DNA of 64,000 nucleotides from Microbacterium murale (lineage in GTDB: Bacteria; Actinomycetota; Actinomycetes; Actinomycetales; Microbacteriaceae): contig NZ_JAUSXK010000001.1 of assembly GCF_030815955.1 (NCBI RefSeq), positions 682,001 to 746,000 of the forward strand, in the 5' to 3' direction. The stretch's first letter is position 1; each line of letters begins with the position of its first letter. The translations under genes were made by a program, and so were the position numbers. Shown in pieces: positions 38,555 to 47,233 of this stretch. The notes beneath the pieces are model-generated. The model was not told the DNA's origin. It ran no database searches and saw only the letters and a program-made list of their open reading frames with translations.

Positions 38555-38592
38555 GATCTACGCTCAGGAAGCGGGATCGATAGAGTGGACCC

Positions 38593-39081
38593 ATGGCAGA
38601 CTCATCCTTCGACATCGTCAGCAAGGTCGACCACCAAGAGGCGGAGAACGCACTCAACCAGGCGCGTAAAGAGATCGAGCAGCGCTACGACTTCAAGGGC
38701 ACTGGTTCGTCGGTCGAGTGGAGCGGCGAGTCCATCCTGATCAAGGCGAACACCGAGGAGCGGGCGAAGGCGGTGCTCGATGTGTTCCAGTCGAAACTCA
38801 TCAAGCGCGGCATCTCGCTGAAGAGCCTCGAGTCGGGCGACCCGTTCGCGAGCGGCAAGGAGTACCGCATCGTCTCCACGCTCAAGGACGGAATCTCCTC
38901 GGAGAACGCGAAGAAGATCGGCAAGATCATCCGCGATGAGGGCCCGAAGAGCGTGAAGAGTCAGATCCAGGGTGACGAGTTGCGCGTGCAGTCCAAGAGC
39001 CGCGACGACCTGCAGTCGGTCATCGCCCTGCTCAAGGGCTCTGACCTCGACGTCGACCTGCAGTACATCAACTTCCGCTAG
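38593..39081 (+). CDS. yajQ: YajQ family nucleotide-binding protein
   Basis: 162 residues, full family length. [38 protein letters not shown] and the C-terminal [23 protein letters not shown] are diagnostic. YajQ proteins bind nucleotides or cyclic di-GMP in some bacteria; the role here is unknown. It converges with the hydrolase gene and overlaps its last 14 bases. Confidence 0.95.
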   Translation: MADSSFDIVSKVDHQEAENALNQARKEIEQRYDFKGTGSSVEWSGESILIKANTEERAKAVLDVFQSKLIKRGISLKSLESGDPFASGKEYRIVSTLKDGISSENAKKIGKIIRDEGPKSVKSQIQGDELRVQSKSRDDLQSVIALLKGSDLDVDLQYINFR

Positions 39082-40120
39082 ATCGCGCCCAGCCTGTGAC
39101 CCAGCGCTCCAACCTCGCGTAGGCATCATCGCGCGCTGCTTTGCGCGACAGGAACACATCGTGAAGCGCGCCGTCGATGCGTTCGACGGTCACTGAAGAC
39201 CCGAGCTTGAGAGCCCGTCGCGCGATGTCGTCGACCACGAGCACGGTGTCCGCCGCGGTGAGCTCATCCGACCAGCGGCTCGGCACCGCGGAACGCTCTG
39301 AGAGCAGCACGCACACCGGTACCGAGATCGAGAGGCCGTCGTCGACCGATCGGTGCCCACGCAGGATCGCGTGCAGCCATCCGGCATGGACCGGCATCGA
39401 CGGCACGGGCCGCCACGCCGGATTCGTCTCCACCACGTCATCCGGGTCGGCGGCCTCTGCCTGCGCTCGCGCGTAGAACCCCAGATCGATCTGCGGTGCC
39501 ACGTCCAGAGGACGTAACCGCGCCTGCAGCTCGACGACGGGCGCGATCGCGGCCCGCAGCGGTGCGAGCTGGAATTCCAGCCAGGGCGAGTTCAGGATGA
39601 CGGCGGCCGCGGCGTCCTGATGCCGTGCCGCCCACAGGCTCAGCACCAGGCCTCCGGTCGAATGGCCCAGCAGCACCAGACGACGCGGCCCGCGCGATGT
39701 GTCGGCGTCCTCTGCCATCACCTCGAGCGCGGCAGCGATGTCTTCGTCGTACGTCGCGAGATCGGCGATGTATCCCGGAGTCTGGCCGTCGCGGAGGCTG
39801 CGTCCGTACTTGCGCAGATCGAGCGCGAAGAAACGTGCTCCCCTGGATGACCAAAAACGGGCCAGGCGCTTCTGGAAGAAGTAGTCCGACCAGCCGTGCA
39901 CATAGAGCACGTCGACGTCGTCGAGCAAGGGCCGCGCATCATCAGACAGTCCGCGCAGCCTGCGGACGAGCCGCTCCCAGCCGCCTGCTCGCTGAGGGAC
40001 GTACGGTTCCGGCAACGCGCGTACCAGTGTCGCGACGATCGCGCCCTCGTCATCCTCGCCGAGGGGCAGCGTGCGCTGCGCGAACTCATCGCCCAGTACA
40101 TCCGGAACCCAATCGGTCAT
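39068..40120 (-). CDS. alpha/beta hydrolase (monoacylglycerol lipase-like)
   Basis: 350 residues from the ATG at 40120 ([15 protein letters not shown]), with AGGG suitably upstream; a GTG nine bases earlier is possible. The nucleophile elbow is [17 protein letters not shown] with Ser in [26 protein letters not shown] holds the oxyanion segment, and [11 protein letters not shown] supplies the likely catalytic His. No signal peptide. It probably acts on a lipid or small ester; substrate unknown. Confidence 0.85.
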   Translation of the reverse strand: MTDWVPDVLGDEFAQRTLPLGEDDEGAIVATLVRALPEPYVPQRAGGWERLVRRLRGLSDDARPLLDDVDVLYVHGWSDYFFQKRLARFWSSRGARFFALDLRKYGRSLRDGQTPGYIADLATYDEDIAAALEVMAEDADTSRGPRRLVLLGHSTGGLVLSLWAARHQDAAAAVILNSPWLEFQLAPLRAAIAPVVELQARLRPLDVAPQIDLGFYARAQAEAADPDDVVETNPAWRPVPSMPVHAGWLHAILRGHRSVDDGLSISVPVCVLLSERSAVPSRWSDELTAADTVLVVDDIARRALKLGSSVTVERIDGALHDVFLSRKAARDDAYARLERWVTGWARSSGS

Positions 40121-40207
40121 GGATGCCACCCTACTCAGTGCACCGTCCTTGCCTCCCCATATCGCTGTGCGCTCCCCTAGGCTGGGCGCACAACCTCGGA
40201 GGGTCGC

Positions 40208-40606
40208 ATGTCACACCGGAGCCGTTCACGCGCACTACGCACCACCGCCGCCCTGTTGGCACTCGGCGCAGCCATGGCCGTCAGCGGCTGCGCATCCCCC
40301 GAACCGGACGGCAAGACGCTGCCGCCGGTGATCGTCGACATCAACGAGATCGACGGGACGACCGTCGAAGTCGCCGAGGGCAACACCATCGACCTGACCG
40401 GTGATGACGAGACGTACCTCGACTGGACCGCCGAAATCGAGAACTCCGATGTCGTCACGTTCGTCCCCGGGAAGGACGATGGAAGTGCGCAGTTCAACCC
40501 CGGCCTGGATGCTGTCGAGGTCGGCGAGACCGAGGTCACGCTCGACAACTCGAGCAGTGGCGATTCCGTCACCTTCACCGTCGAAGTCACCGCTCCGGCG
40601 AAATAG
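40208..40606 (+). CDS. small secreted lipoprotein with Ig-like fold, unknown function
   Basis: 132 residues. A basic N-terminus and hydrophobic segment lead to the lipobox AVSGC at about residue 28. The mature part is acidic, Asp/Glu/Val/Thr-rich and looks all-beta (VDINEIDGTTVEVAEGN, VGETEVTLDNSSSGDSVTF), as in bacterial Ig-like or chagasin-like domains. Family not firmly recognised. It is transcribed alone. Confidence 0.65.
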   Translation: MSHRSRSRALRTTAALLALGAAMAVSGCASPEPDGKTLPPVIVDINEIDGTTVEVAEGNTIDLTGDDETYLDWTAEIENSDVVTFVPGKDDGSAQFNPGLDAVEVGETEVTLDNSSSGDSVTFTVEVTAPAK

Positions 40607-40643
40607 AGTCCCGAGCGCGGCGGTGAGGTCACCGCCGCCCAGG

Positions 40644-42017
40644 TCACTCTCCGCGCGAGATACGCACCATCTCGTCGCGAGGAACGACTTTCACACGTGC
40701 GCGCTCGTGGGGCGCACCGAGCGCGACCTCGTGCTGATCGAGGCGGTGCCAGCCCTCGAGATCAGTCCACTTCACGCCGCGCTCCGCGAGCAGCGCCGGA
40801 ATCGCCGCCTCAGACGGGTCTTCCGGCTGCCACCACGAGCCTTGATCGTTGACCAGGTGCTGCACGGTCTCCATGGCGTCGGACTTGGTGTGGCCGATCA
40901 GGCCGACGGGCCCGCGCTTGATCCATCCGGTGGCGTAGACGCCCGGCACGCGCTGGTTCGAATCCTTGGCGAGCACCTGGCCTTCATGGTTCGGGATCAC
41001 GCCGTGCTTCTTGTCGAACGGCACGTCACTGAGCGGGGAACCGAAATAGCCGACAGCGCGGTACAGCTGACCGATGGCGATCTCGCGCAGCTCGCCGGTG
41101 CTTCGCACGCCGCCTGAGCCGTCCGACTCGGTGCGCTCGTACACGATCGCGGCGACTCTGCCCTCGGCATCCGTCTTGATCTCGACGGGCTTCGCCCAGA
41201 AGTGCAGGTGCAGCCGGCGACTGGCGTCTCCCCCGGCGTTGTTCGCCGAAGGGCGCGTGCGCCACTGCTGCAGAACGCGGTCGATGACCTTGACCTGCTT
41301 GTTGCTGGCGATCGCCGCCAGCGATGCGTCGTCGTAGTCGAAGTCCTCGTCGTAGACGACCAGGTCGACGTCGCGCAGCTCGCCGAGTTCGCGCAGCTCG
41401 AGCGGCGTGAACTTCACCTGTGCAGGGCCCCGGCGACCGAACACGTGCACGTCAGTGACCTTCGATGCGTCCAGGCCGGCGTGAACGTTCTCGGAGATCT
41501 CGGTCGGAAGCAGATCCTCTGCGTGCTTGGCGAGGATGCGGGCGACGTCGAGCGCGACATTGCCGTTGCCGAGTACGGCGACGGACTCGGCATCCAATGT
41601 CCACTCCCGCGGCACGTCCGGGTGTCCGTCGAACCAGCTCACGAAGTCCGCTGCGCCGAACGAACCATCAGCATCGATCCCGGGGATGTCGAGCTTCGTA
41701 TCGCGGATGGCGCCGGTGGCGAAGATCACCGCGTTGTAGTGCTTCTTGAGGTCGGCGAGCGTGATGTCCTCGCCGAAGCGCACGTTGCCGAAGATACGGA
41801 TGTCACCGCGATCGAGCACATCGCGGAGGGCATTGATGACGCCCTTGATGCGCGGGTGGTCTGGCGCGACGCCGTAACGGACGAGACCGTAGGGCGCAGG
41901 CAGTTGCTCGAACAGGTCGATCGACACGTCGAAGGAGCGCTCGGTCTTGAGCAGGATGTCTGCGGCGTAGATGCCGGCGGGGCCTGCCCCGACGATGGCC
42001 AGGCGGAGCTTGGTCAT
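40644..42017 (-). CDS. ferredoxin-NADP+ reductase, FprA/adrenodoxin reductase type
   Basis: 457 residues. The FAD-binding GAGPAGIYAADIL is at the N-terminus, followed by LFEQLPAPYGLVRYGVAPDHP, a hallmark of the adrenodoxin reductase family. The NADP-binding VLGNGNVALDVARILA lies in the middle and GWIKRGPVGLIGHTKSDA near the C-terminus. It transfers electrons between NADPH and ferredoxin in the cytoplasm. Confidence 0.93.
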   Translation of the reverse strand: MTKLRLAIVGAGPAGIYAADILLKTERSFDVSIDLFEQLPAPYGLVRYGVAPDHPRIKGVINALRDVLDRGDIRIFGNVRFGEDITLADLKKHYNAVIFATGAIRDTKLDIPGIDADGSFGAADFVSWFDGHPDVPREWTLDAESVAVLGNGNVALDVARILAKHAEDLLPTEISENVHAGLDASKVTDVHVFGRRGPAQVKFTPLELRELGELRDVDLVVYDEDFDYDDASLAAIASNKQVKVIDRVLQQWRTRPSANNAGGDASRRLHLHFWAKPVEIKTDAEGRVAAIVYERTESDGSGGVRSTGELREIAIGQLYRAVGYFGSPLSDVPFDKKHGVIPNHEGQVLAKDSNQRVPGVYATGWIKRGPVGLIGHTKSDAMETVQHLVNDQGSWWQPEDPSEAAIPALLAERGVKWTDLEGWHRLDQHEVALGAPHERARVKVVPRDEMVRISRGE

Positions 42018-42054
42018 GAGTGTCCTTTCGGATGCAGCGGCGATCGATTCTCGA

Positions 42055-43116
42055 TCAGCTGCTGCGGTCAGCGAGTGATTCTGCGAAACGTGTCAGCGCT
42101 TCGCGCACCGTGCCCTTGGGCAACGGCGCCAGTGCGTCGATGGCGTCACGTGTCCAGGTGCGCGCGAGCTCGAGCGTCTTCTGCGTCACGACGTGGTCGC
42201 GCAGCTCGGCCAGCGGCTGATCGAGGATCGCAGGATCCTCCCCATCAGCGATGCGCGCGACGCCCTCGTCGATCTGCACGGCGAGAGCTGCAGATGCGGC
42301 ATCCGTCTCGGTCTTCAGCAGCAGGTACGGCATGGTCGGAACCCCGGCGCGAAGATCGGTGCCCGGCACCTTGCCGGTCTCCTCCGGCTTCGCCGACAGA
42401 TCGATCACGTCATCCAGCAGCTGGAAGGCGACGCCGACCTTCTCGCCGTAGAGGCGAAGCGGCTCCACATACTCGGCCGGGGCGTTGGAGAAGATCGCAC
42501 CGCCCTGTGTGGCCGCAGCGATCAGCGAACCGGTCTTGTCAGCGAGCACGTTGATGTAGAACTCGATCGGATCGTCACCGGGCTGCGCGCCGACGGTCTC
42601 ATGCAGCTGCCCCATCACGAGGCGCTCGAAGGTGTCGGCCTGCAGGCGGATGGCGCGGTCTCCGTAGCGCGACATCAGCTGACTCGCCCGCGAGAACAAG
42701 ATGTCTCCGGTGAGGATCGCAACGCTGTTCCCCCAGACGGCGTGCGCGGCAGGGACACCGCGTCGGCGGTCTGCCCCGTCCATGACGTCGTCGTGATAGA
42801 GCGAGCCGAGGTGCGTCATCTCCAACGCCTTCGCGATGTCGATCACTGCCGGGATATTGCCTTCACCGAGCTGCGCGGTCAGCAGCGCCAACACGGGACG
42901 GATGCGTTTGCCACCCGCCTCGTAGAGGTAGCGGCTTGCCGCATCCGCGACGGAGTCTGCGACACGCAGGTCTTCGGCAAGGCCGTTCTCGACGAGATCG
43001 AGTCCCGCTTCGATCTGGTCGGCCACACGGCGTGCGGCGCGTCCGATGAAAACGCGGTCGCTGAAGCCGAGACGGCTCGCGAGGCGCGAACCCGGGGCGG
43101 CAGGGCTCGAAGTCAC
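42055..43116 (-). CDS. polyprenyl diphosphate synthase (long-chain, likely menaquinone side chain)
   Basis: 353 residues. First Asp-rich motif in SLYHDDVMDGADRRRG, second in FQLLDDVIDLSA, plus GGKRIRPVLALL near the N-terminus. It condenses isopentenyl diphosphates to an all-trans polyprenyl chain. It lies next to menG, which supports a menaquinone role. Product length cannot be read safely from sequence. Confidence 0.92.
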   Translation of the reverse strand: MTSSPAAPGSRLASRLGFSDRVFIGRAARRVADQIEAGLDLVENGLAEDLRVADSVADAASRYLYEAGGKRIRPVLALLTAQLGEGNIPAVIDIAKALEMTHLGSLYHDDVMDGADRRRGVPAAHAVWGNSVAILTGDILFSRASQLMSRYGDRAIRLQADTFERLVMGQLHETVGAQPGDDPIEFYINVLADKTGSLIAAATQGGAIFSNAPAEYVEPLRLYGEKVGVAFQLLDDVIDLSAKPEETGKVPGTDLRAGVPTMPYLLLKTETDAASAALAVQIDEGVARIADGEDPAILDQPLAELRDHVVTQKTLELARTWTRDAIDALAPLPKGTVREALTRFAESLADRSS

Positions 43117-43136
43117 GGTTCCACCCTACCTGGGGC

Positions 43137-43931
43137 TCATGCCTGCTTTGTCGCCTTGGTCGGCTTCTTCGGCGTGGTCGGCTTCTTCGGCGTGGCCGGC
43201 TTCTTCGGCGTGGCCGGCTTCACCGGCTTGGTCGCACGATGCAGCGCCACGATACCGAACGAGAGGTTTCGGTAGGCGACGTCCGTCCAACCCGCCTCAC
43301 GCAGCCACGCAGAGAGCGTCCGCTGATCCGGCCAGTCCTTGATCGATTCGTTCAGGTAGTCGTAGGCATCGCCATTCGTGCCGGCCACCCGCGCGACGCG
43401 CGGGAGCACCTGGGCGTTGTAGAAGCGGTAGAGGCTTCGGAACGCCTTGCCAGGGGGTGTGGAGAACTCGTTGACGACGAGTCGCCCGCCGGGCTTGGTG
43501 ACGCGGAACAGCTCGGCGAGCGCCTTCTTCGGCTGCTGCACGTTGCGGAGGCCGTACGACATCGTCACGGCGTCGAACTCATCGTCCGCGAAGGGCAGAT
43601 TCATGGCGTCCGCTTCGACGAACGACAGATTCTTCAGGTGGCCGTGGCGTCGCTTGCCCTCGGCGAGCATGCCAGGTGAGAAGTCGGCGGCGACGACGTC
43701 AGCGCCGCTCATCGCGATGGATGCTGATGAGGATGCTGTGCCTGCCGCGAGATCGAGGATCCGCTCGCCACGTTCGGGCGCGACCGCGCGAGTGGTGGCC
43801 GCACGCCAGAGCGCGTCGTTGCCGAACGTCATCGCGGTGTTGGTTCGGTCGTAGCCTGCGGCGACCTGGTCGAACATGCCGCTGACGCGCTGGGGATCCT
43901 TGCCGAGGTCGGCGCGTTTGGACTGAGTCAC
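43137..43931 (-). CDS. menG: demethylmenaquinone methyltransferase with Lys/Pro repeat tail
   Basis: 264 residues. SAM-dependent methyltransferase of the UbiE/MenG family: RVSGMFDQVAAGYDRTN, LDLAAGTASSS and VTMSYGLRNVQ are the conserved blocks. It catalyses the last step of menaquinone synthesis. The C-terminal ~30 residues are an added tail of PKKPATPKKPATPKKP repeats, encoded by a 21-bp tandem repeat at about 43150-43215. The start overlaps the DUF402 stop by four bases. Confidence 0.94.
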   Translation of the reverse strand: MTQSKRADLGKDPQRVSGMFDQVAAGYDRTNTAMTFGNDALWRAATTRAVAPERGERILDLAAGTASSSASIAMSGADVVAADFSPGMLAEGKRRHGHLKNLSFVEADAMNLPFADDEFDAVTMSYGLRNVQQPKKALAELFRVTKPGGRLVVNEFSTPPGKAFRSLYRFYNAQVLPRVARVAGTNGDAYDYLNESIKDWPDQRTLSAWLREAGWTDVAYRNLSFGIVALHRATKPVKPATPKKPATPKKPTTPKKPTKATKQA

Positions 43932-44512
43932 GCGTCCAGTCTAGGTCGGCCCAGCTGCAGCGCATCCAGACGGTCGAGCCATGCGTCCGCAGTCGCATCG
44001 TCGAACGGGGCGTTCTGCGCGCGCACCCGCGTCTCGAGGTCGAGAGTGAGCGCTTCGAGGTGAGTCATGACGTCTGCCGGGTAGCCGTATCGGATGCTGT
44101 GCTCTGCCCACTCGTCGCGGTCATCGACCCACGTACCGCTCGGGCCGTCGGCAGGATCCCGATCCCGCTCGAAGCGGATGACGTCGAGATCCATATCGAT
44201 GCCGGTCGCCAGCACCGGGTCATCCGCCCAGCGCACATCCCAGCCGAGATCGATGTAGATGCGCATGCCGATCGGGTGGTCGCGATTCACCGTCAGGGCG
44301 AAGTCACCGGACGGCGGCACCAGCGTCACGTTCGGCGCTGCGGCGTAGAACTCCGCTCCGGGTCGGATGCTGTGCCAGCCGACCGGCTGCCCGACCCAAT
44401 CGCCCCACTCGTCGGCACCGAGGTACACGCACTCGTGCCGCCAGTGCGGCGACCCGTTCCACTTGCGCCATTGGAACACCATCTCGGAACCGGGCTCAGG
44501 TCGCGCAGTCAT
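43928..44512 (-). CDS. DUF402 domain-containing protein
   Basis: 194 residues from MTARPEPGSEMVFQWRKW at 44512; a start ten codons upstream is possible. The region IYIDLGWDVRWADDP and DMDLDVIRFER, with Asp/Glu-rich beta strands, is typical of DUF402. Some members are nucleoside di/triphosphate phosphatases or ribonuclease-related; the role here is unknown. Divergent from menF, coupled to menG. Confidence 0.8.
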   Translation of the reverse strand: MTARPEPGSEMVFQWRKWNGSPHWRHECVYLGADEWGDWVGQPVGWHSIRPGAEFYAAAPNVTLVPPSGDFALTVNRDHPIGMRIYIDLGWDVRWADDPVLATGIDMDLDVIRFERDRDPADGPSGTWVDDRDEWAEHSIRYGYPADVMTHLEALTLDLETRVRAQNAPFDDATADAWLDRLDALQLGRPRLDA

Positions 44513-44555
44513 GGGGTTCACTCTATGCACCGAGTCGGACAACTATTCTGGGAAG

Positions 44556-45842
44556 GTGAGCAGAAGCCTGATCGTGCAGACCCGTGAGATCGACCCGGTC
44601 GAAGACCTTCTGGCGTACGCACACCCTTCTGCTCCCCTGGCCTGGCTCCGTCGGGGCGACGGCTTCGTCGCGGTCGGCGACTCGATGCCGACCTTCATCC
44701 GCATCCCCGCCGGCACAGCGGCCGTGCGCTCCGAGATGATGGCTGACGCCTGGCGAGAGCTGGCTGCTGCGGCAGAGATCGACGACCCGGTGAACCTCCC
44801 CGGAACCGGGCTGGTCGGCTTCGGCGCGCTGACCTTCGACGAGGGCTCCTCCTCCGACAGCATCCTCGTCGTGCCGTCCGTCATCCTCGGCAAGCGCAAG
44901 GGTCGAGGATGGATCACCCGGATCGCGCTCGCAGGCGAAGACCTTCCGCAGGACCAGCCGGACGCCACTCTCGAGCTGCGCCCTTACGGCCCGCACTGGG
45001 CCGGCACACTGGGGCCAGGACGACAGAGTCCCGAGGGCTACCAGGCATCCATCCGTGCTGCCCTCGACCGCATAGGGGCAGGCGAGATCAGCAAAGTCGT
45101 GCTCGCGCGTGATCTTGCAGGGACCGTACCCGGCGGCAGCGACCTTCGCCGACTCGTGCGCGAGCTGTCGACCGGATATCCCGACACCTGGACCTTCGCC
45201 GTCGACGGGTTGATCGGAGCGAGCCCCGAGACGCTGGTCACCGTTCAGGACGGCGCGGTGACCGCGCGCGTGCTGGCGGGCACGATCGGCCGTGGGGCGG
45301 ATGCCGATGAGGACAACACCGCGTCCGCAGCGCTGTCGTCCAGCGTGAAGGACATAGACGAGCACCAGTACGCCGTGCAGAGCGTGCTCGTCTCGCTGCG
45401 CCCGCACACCAGGGCGCTGGCGTCGAGCGAGCAGCCGTTCCTGCTGAAGCTGCCGAACCTCTTCCATCTCGCCACCGATGTGGAGGGCGAGTTGTCCGAC
45501 GGCGCGTCCGCACTCGACCTGGTCGGAGCGCTCCATCCGACCGCCGCGGTCGCCGGCACCCCGACGAAGGCGGCGATCGCCGCGATCAGCCAGCTCGAAC
45601 CGTTCGATCGCGGCCGCTATGCAGGACCGGTCGGATGGGTCGACAGCAACGGGAACGGCGAATGGGCGATCGCGCTGCGCTGCGCCCAGTTCGAGGTCGG
45701 ATCCCTGCGCGGCACGGGCGACGGTGACACGCTCGGCGTCACGGCATACGCGGGAGCGGGCATCGTCGCCGCGAGCAACCCCGAGACCGAGCTGCTGGAG
45801 ACCAGGGTGAAATTCCGGCCCCTGGTCGACGCGCTGGCGTAG
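44556..45842 (+). CDS. menF: isochorismate synthase
   Basis: 428 residues from the GTG at 44556 (VSRSLIVQTREIDPVEDLL), which has GGGAAG just upstream. The open frame upstream would run through the divergent DUF402 gene. The chorismate-binding domain is clear: GEISKVVLARDL, SPETLVTVQDG, RVLAGTIGRG, ELSDGASALDLVGALHPTAAVAGTP and the closing YAGAGIVAASNPETELLET. First committed step towards menaquinone, with menD about 1.4 kb away. Confidence 0.93.
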   Translation: MSRSLIVQTREIDPVEDLLAYAHPSAPLAWLRRGDGFVAVGDSMPTFIRIPAGTAAVRSEMMADAWRELAAAAEIDDPVNLPGTGLVGFGALTFDEGSSSDSILVVPSVILGKRKGRGWITRIALAGEDLPQDQPDATLELRPYGPHWAGTLGPGRQSPEGYQASIRAALDRIGAGEISKVVLARDLAGTVPGGSDLRRLVRELSTGYPDTWTFAVDGLIGASPETLVTVQDGAVTARVLAGTIGRGADADEDNTASAALSSSVKDIDEHQYAVQSVLVSLRPHTRALASSEQPFLLKLPNLFHLATDVEGELSDGASALDLVGALHPTAAVAGTPTKAAIAAISQLEPFDRGRYAGPVGWVDSNGNGEWAIALRCAQFEVGSLRGTGDGDTLGVTAYAGAGIVAASNPETELLETRVKFRPLVDALA

Positions 45843-45843
45843 G

Positions 45844-46698
45844 TCAGCTCGCCGCGAGGCGCTTCTTCTCCGCCTCGATGTCGTAATCCGCGGCGGGCCA
45901 CTGCGGGTCGATGGCCTCCAGCGCCTTCAGCAGCAGTTCCTGCACAGCCAGCCGCGCATACCACTTGCTGTTCGCCGGCACGACGTGCCAGGGCGCGACC
46001 TCCGTCGAGGTGCGGTCGAACACCGTCTGATACGCATCCATGTACCGCGGCCACAGCATCCGCTCGTCGACGTCGCCGGGGTTGTACTTCCAGTGCTTGT
46101 CCGGGCGCTCGAGGCGCTCCATCAAGCGCTCCTTCTGCTCCTCCGGTGAGATGTGCAGCATCACCTTCACGATGCGGATTCCGGATGCCGAGGTCTGGGC
46201 CTCGAATTCGTTGATCGCGTCGTACCGCCGCTCGATCTCCTGCTCGGGAGCGAGCGTGCGCACCTTGCCGATCAGCACGTCCTCGTAATGAGAGCGGTCG
46301 AAGACTCCGATGAAGCCCGGCTCAGGCAGCCGTTGCTCGACGCGCCACAGGAAGTCGTGCGCACGCTCCTCGTCGGTCGGCGCCTTGAACGCGGTCAGCG
46401 CGATCCCCTGCGGATCGACGCCGCCGACGACGTGCCTGACGATGCCGCCCTTGCCTGCGGAGTCCATCGCCTGCAGCACCAGCAGCACCGAGTCCGTCGT
46501 GTCACCTGTGCGGCTCTCCGCGAACAGGCGCTCCTGCAGTTGTCCGAGCGACTCGATGCCGACGGCGAGATCCTTCTGGCCGCTCTTCTTGTCGCCGTCG
46601 TAGCCGGGGCGGTCGCCCGGGTCGACGTCGGCCAGACGGAAACCCTTGTCCACTCGCAGGATCTCGGATGCTTCGCCTGACCAGCCTCGTGTGCTCAT
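45844..46698 (-). CDS. polyphosphate kinase 2 family protein
   Basis: 284 residues from MSTRGWSGEASEILRV at 46698. Walker A VLQAMDSAGKGGIVRHV and the lid/Walker B region GVFDRSHYEDVLIGKV are present, followed by KVMLHISPEEQKERLMER. It transfers phosphate between polyphosphate and nucleotides. It converges on menF with a single base between the stops. Subclass (GDP/ADP or AMP) cannot be decided here. Confidence 0.92.
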   Translation of the reverse strand: MSTRGWSGEASEILRVDKGFRLADVDPGDRPGYDGDKKSGQKDLAVGIESLGQLQERLFAESRTGDTTDSVLLVLQAMDSAGKGGIVRHVVGGVDPQGIALTAFKAPTDEERAHDFLWRVEQRLPEPGFIGVFDRSHYEDVLIGKVRTLAPEQEIERRYDAINEFEAQTSASGIRIVKVMLHISPEEQKERLMERLERPDKHWKYNPGDVDERMLWPRYMDAYQTVFDRTSTEVAPWHVVPANSKWYARLAVQELLLKALEAIDPQWPAADYDIEAEKKRLAAS

Positions 46699-46741
46699 GC
46701 GTACATCCTGCCCGGATCTGCCGGGGATCGACACGGTTTCG

Positions 46742-47233
46742 TCAGAACGAACCCAGCGCCTCCATCGGCGCAGCATCCAGCTCCAGCGCTTCCAGCACGA
46801 TCAACAGCTGACGCTCTTCGTAGCGGAAGTGGCTCTCCATGATCGCCGCCACCCCCTCCAGATGCCGGTCGAGTTCCTCCGGTGCGGCGTGGGAGTCGAC
46901 CGCCGACTGCAGTCCGCCCAGCAGATGCGCGATCATCGAGTGGTCCTGCTCCAGCTTGCGCAGCACCGGGGCGAGTTCGGGGTGCGCCGATTCGATCGCG
47001 GGGAAGAGCACATGGTCTTCGCTGCGGTGATGCCCGTCGAGCGCTACGCAGAAGCCGTGGCAGTACAGCAGCAGGTCGCGCGCGGCAGTCACCCCCGGGT
47101 CGCCGTCTGCGACGGCTTGCCTGGTCACTCGCAGAGCGTCGCGCAGCGTGCCGTGCACCTTGCGCAGCTCCGCACTCCACGCACTGAATCTCGTCGTATC
47201 GCGCTCCGCGGCGCCGGCTTCTGATTCACTCAC
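46742..47233 (-). CDS. hemerythrin HHE-domain protein
   Basis: 163 residues from the GTG at 47233 (VSESEAGAAERDTTRF), overlapping the menD stop by 8 bp. The iron ligands are visible in a four-helix pattern: ELRKVHGTLR, CHGFCVALDGHHRSEDHVLFPAIE, LEQDHSMIAHLL and MESHFRYEERQLL. Probably a non-heme di-iron protein binding O2, NO or iron. Coupling to menD may reflect a link to respiration; that is inference. Confidence 0.85.
   Translation of the reverse strand: MSESEAGAAERDTTRFSAWSAELRKVHGTLRDALRVTRQAVADGDPGVTAARDLLLYCHGFCVALDGHHRSEDHVLFPAIESAHPELAPVLRKLEQDHSMIAHLLGGLQSAVDSHAAPEELDRHLEGVAAIMESHFRYEERQLLIVLEALELDAAPMEALGSF

Noticed and set aside
45780..45805. Another GAGACCGAG word, possibly a fourth copy of the 65-bp element
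   Set aside because: It lies within menF codons (ETELLET), has no matching CGGTCTC arm at the right distance and no hairpin.
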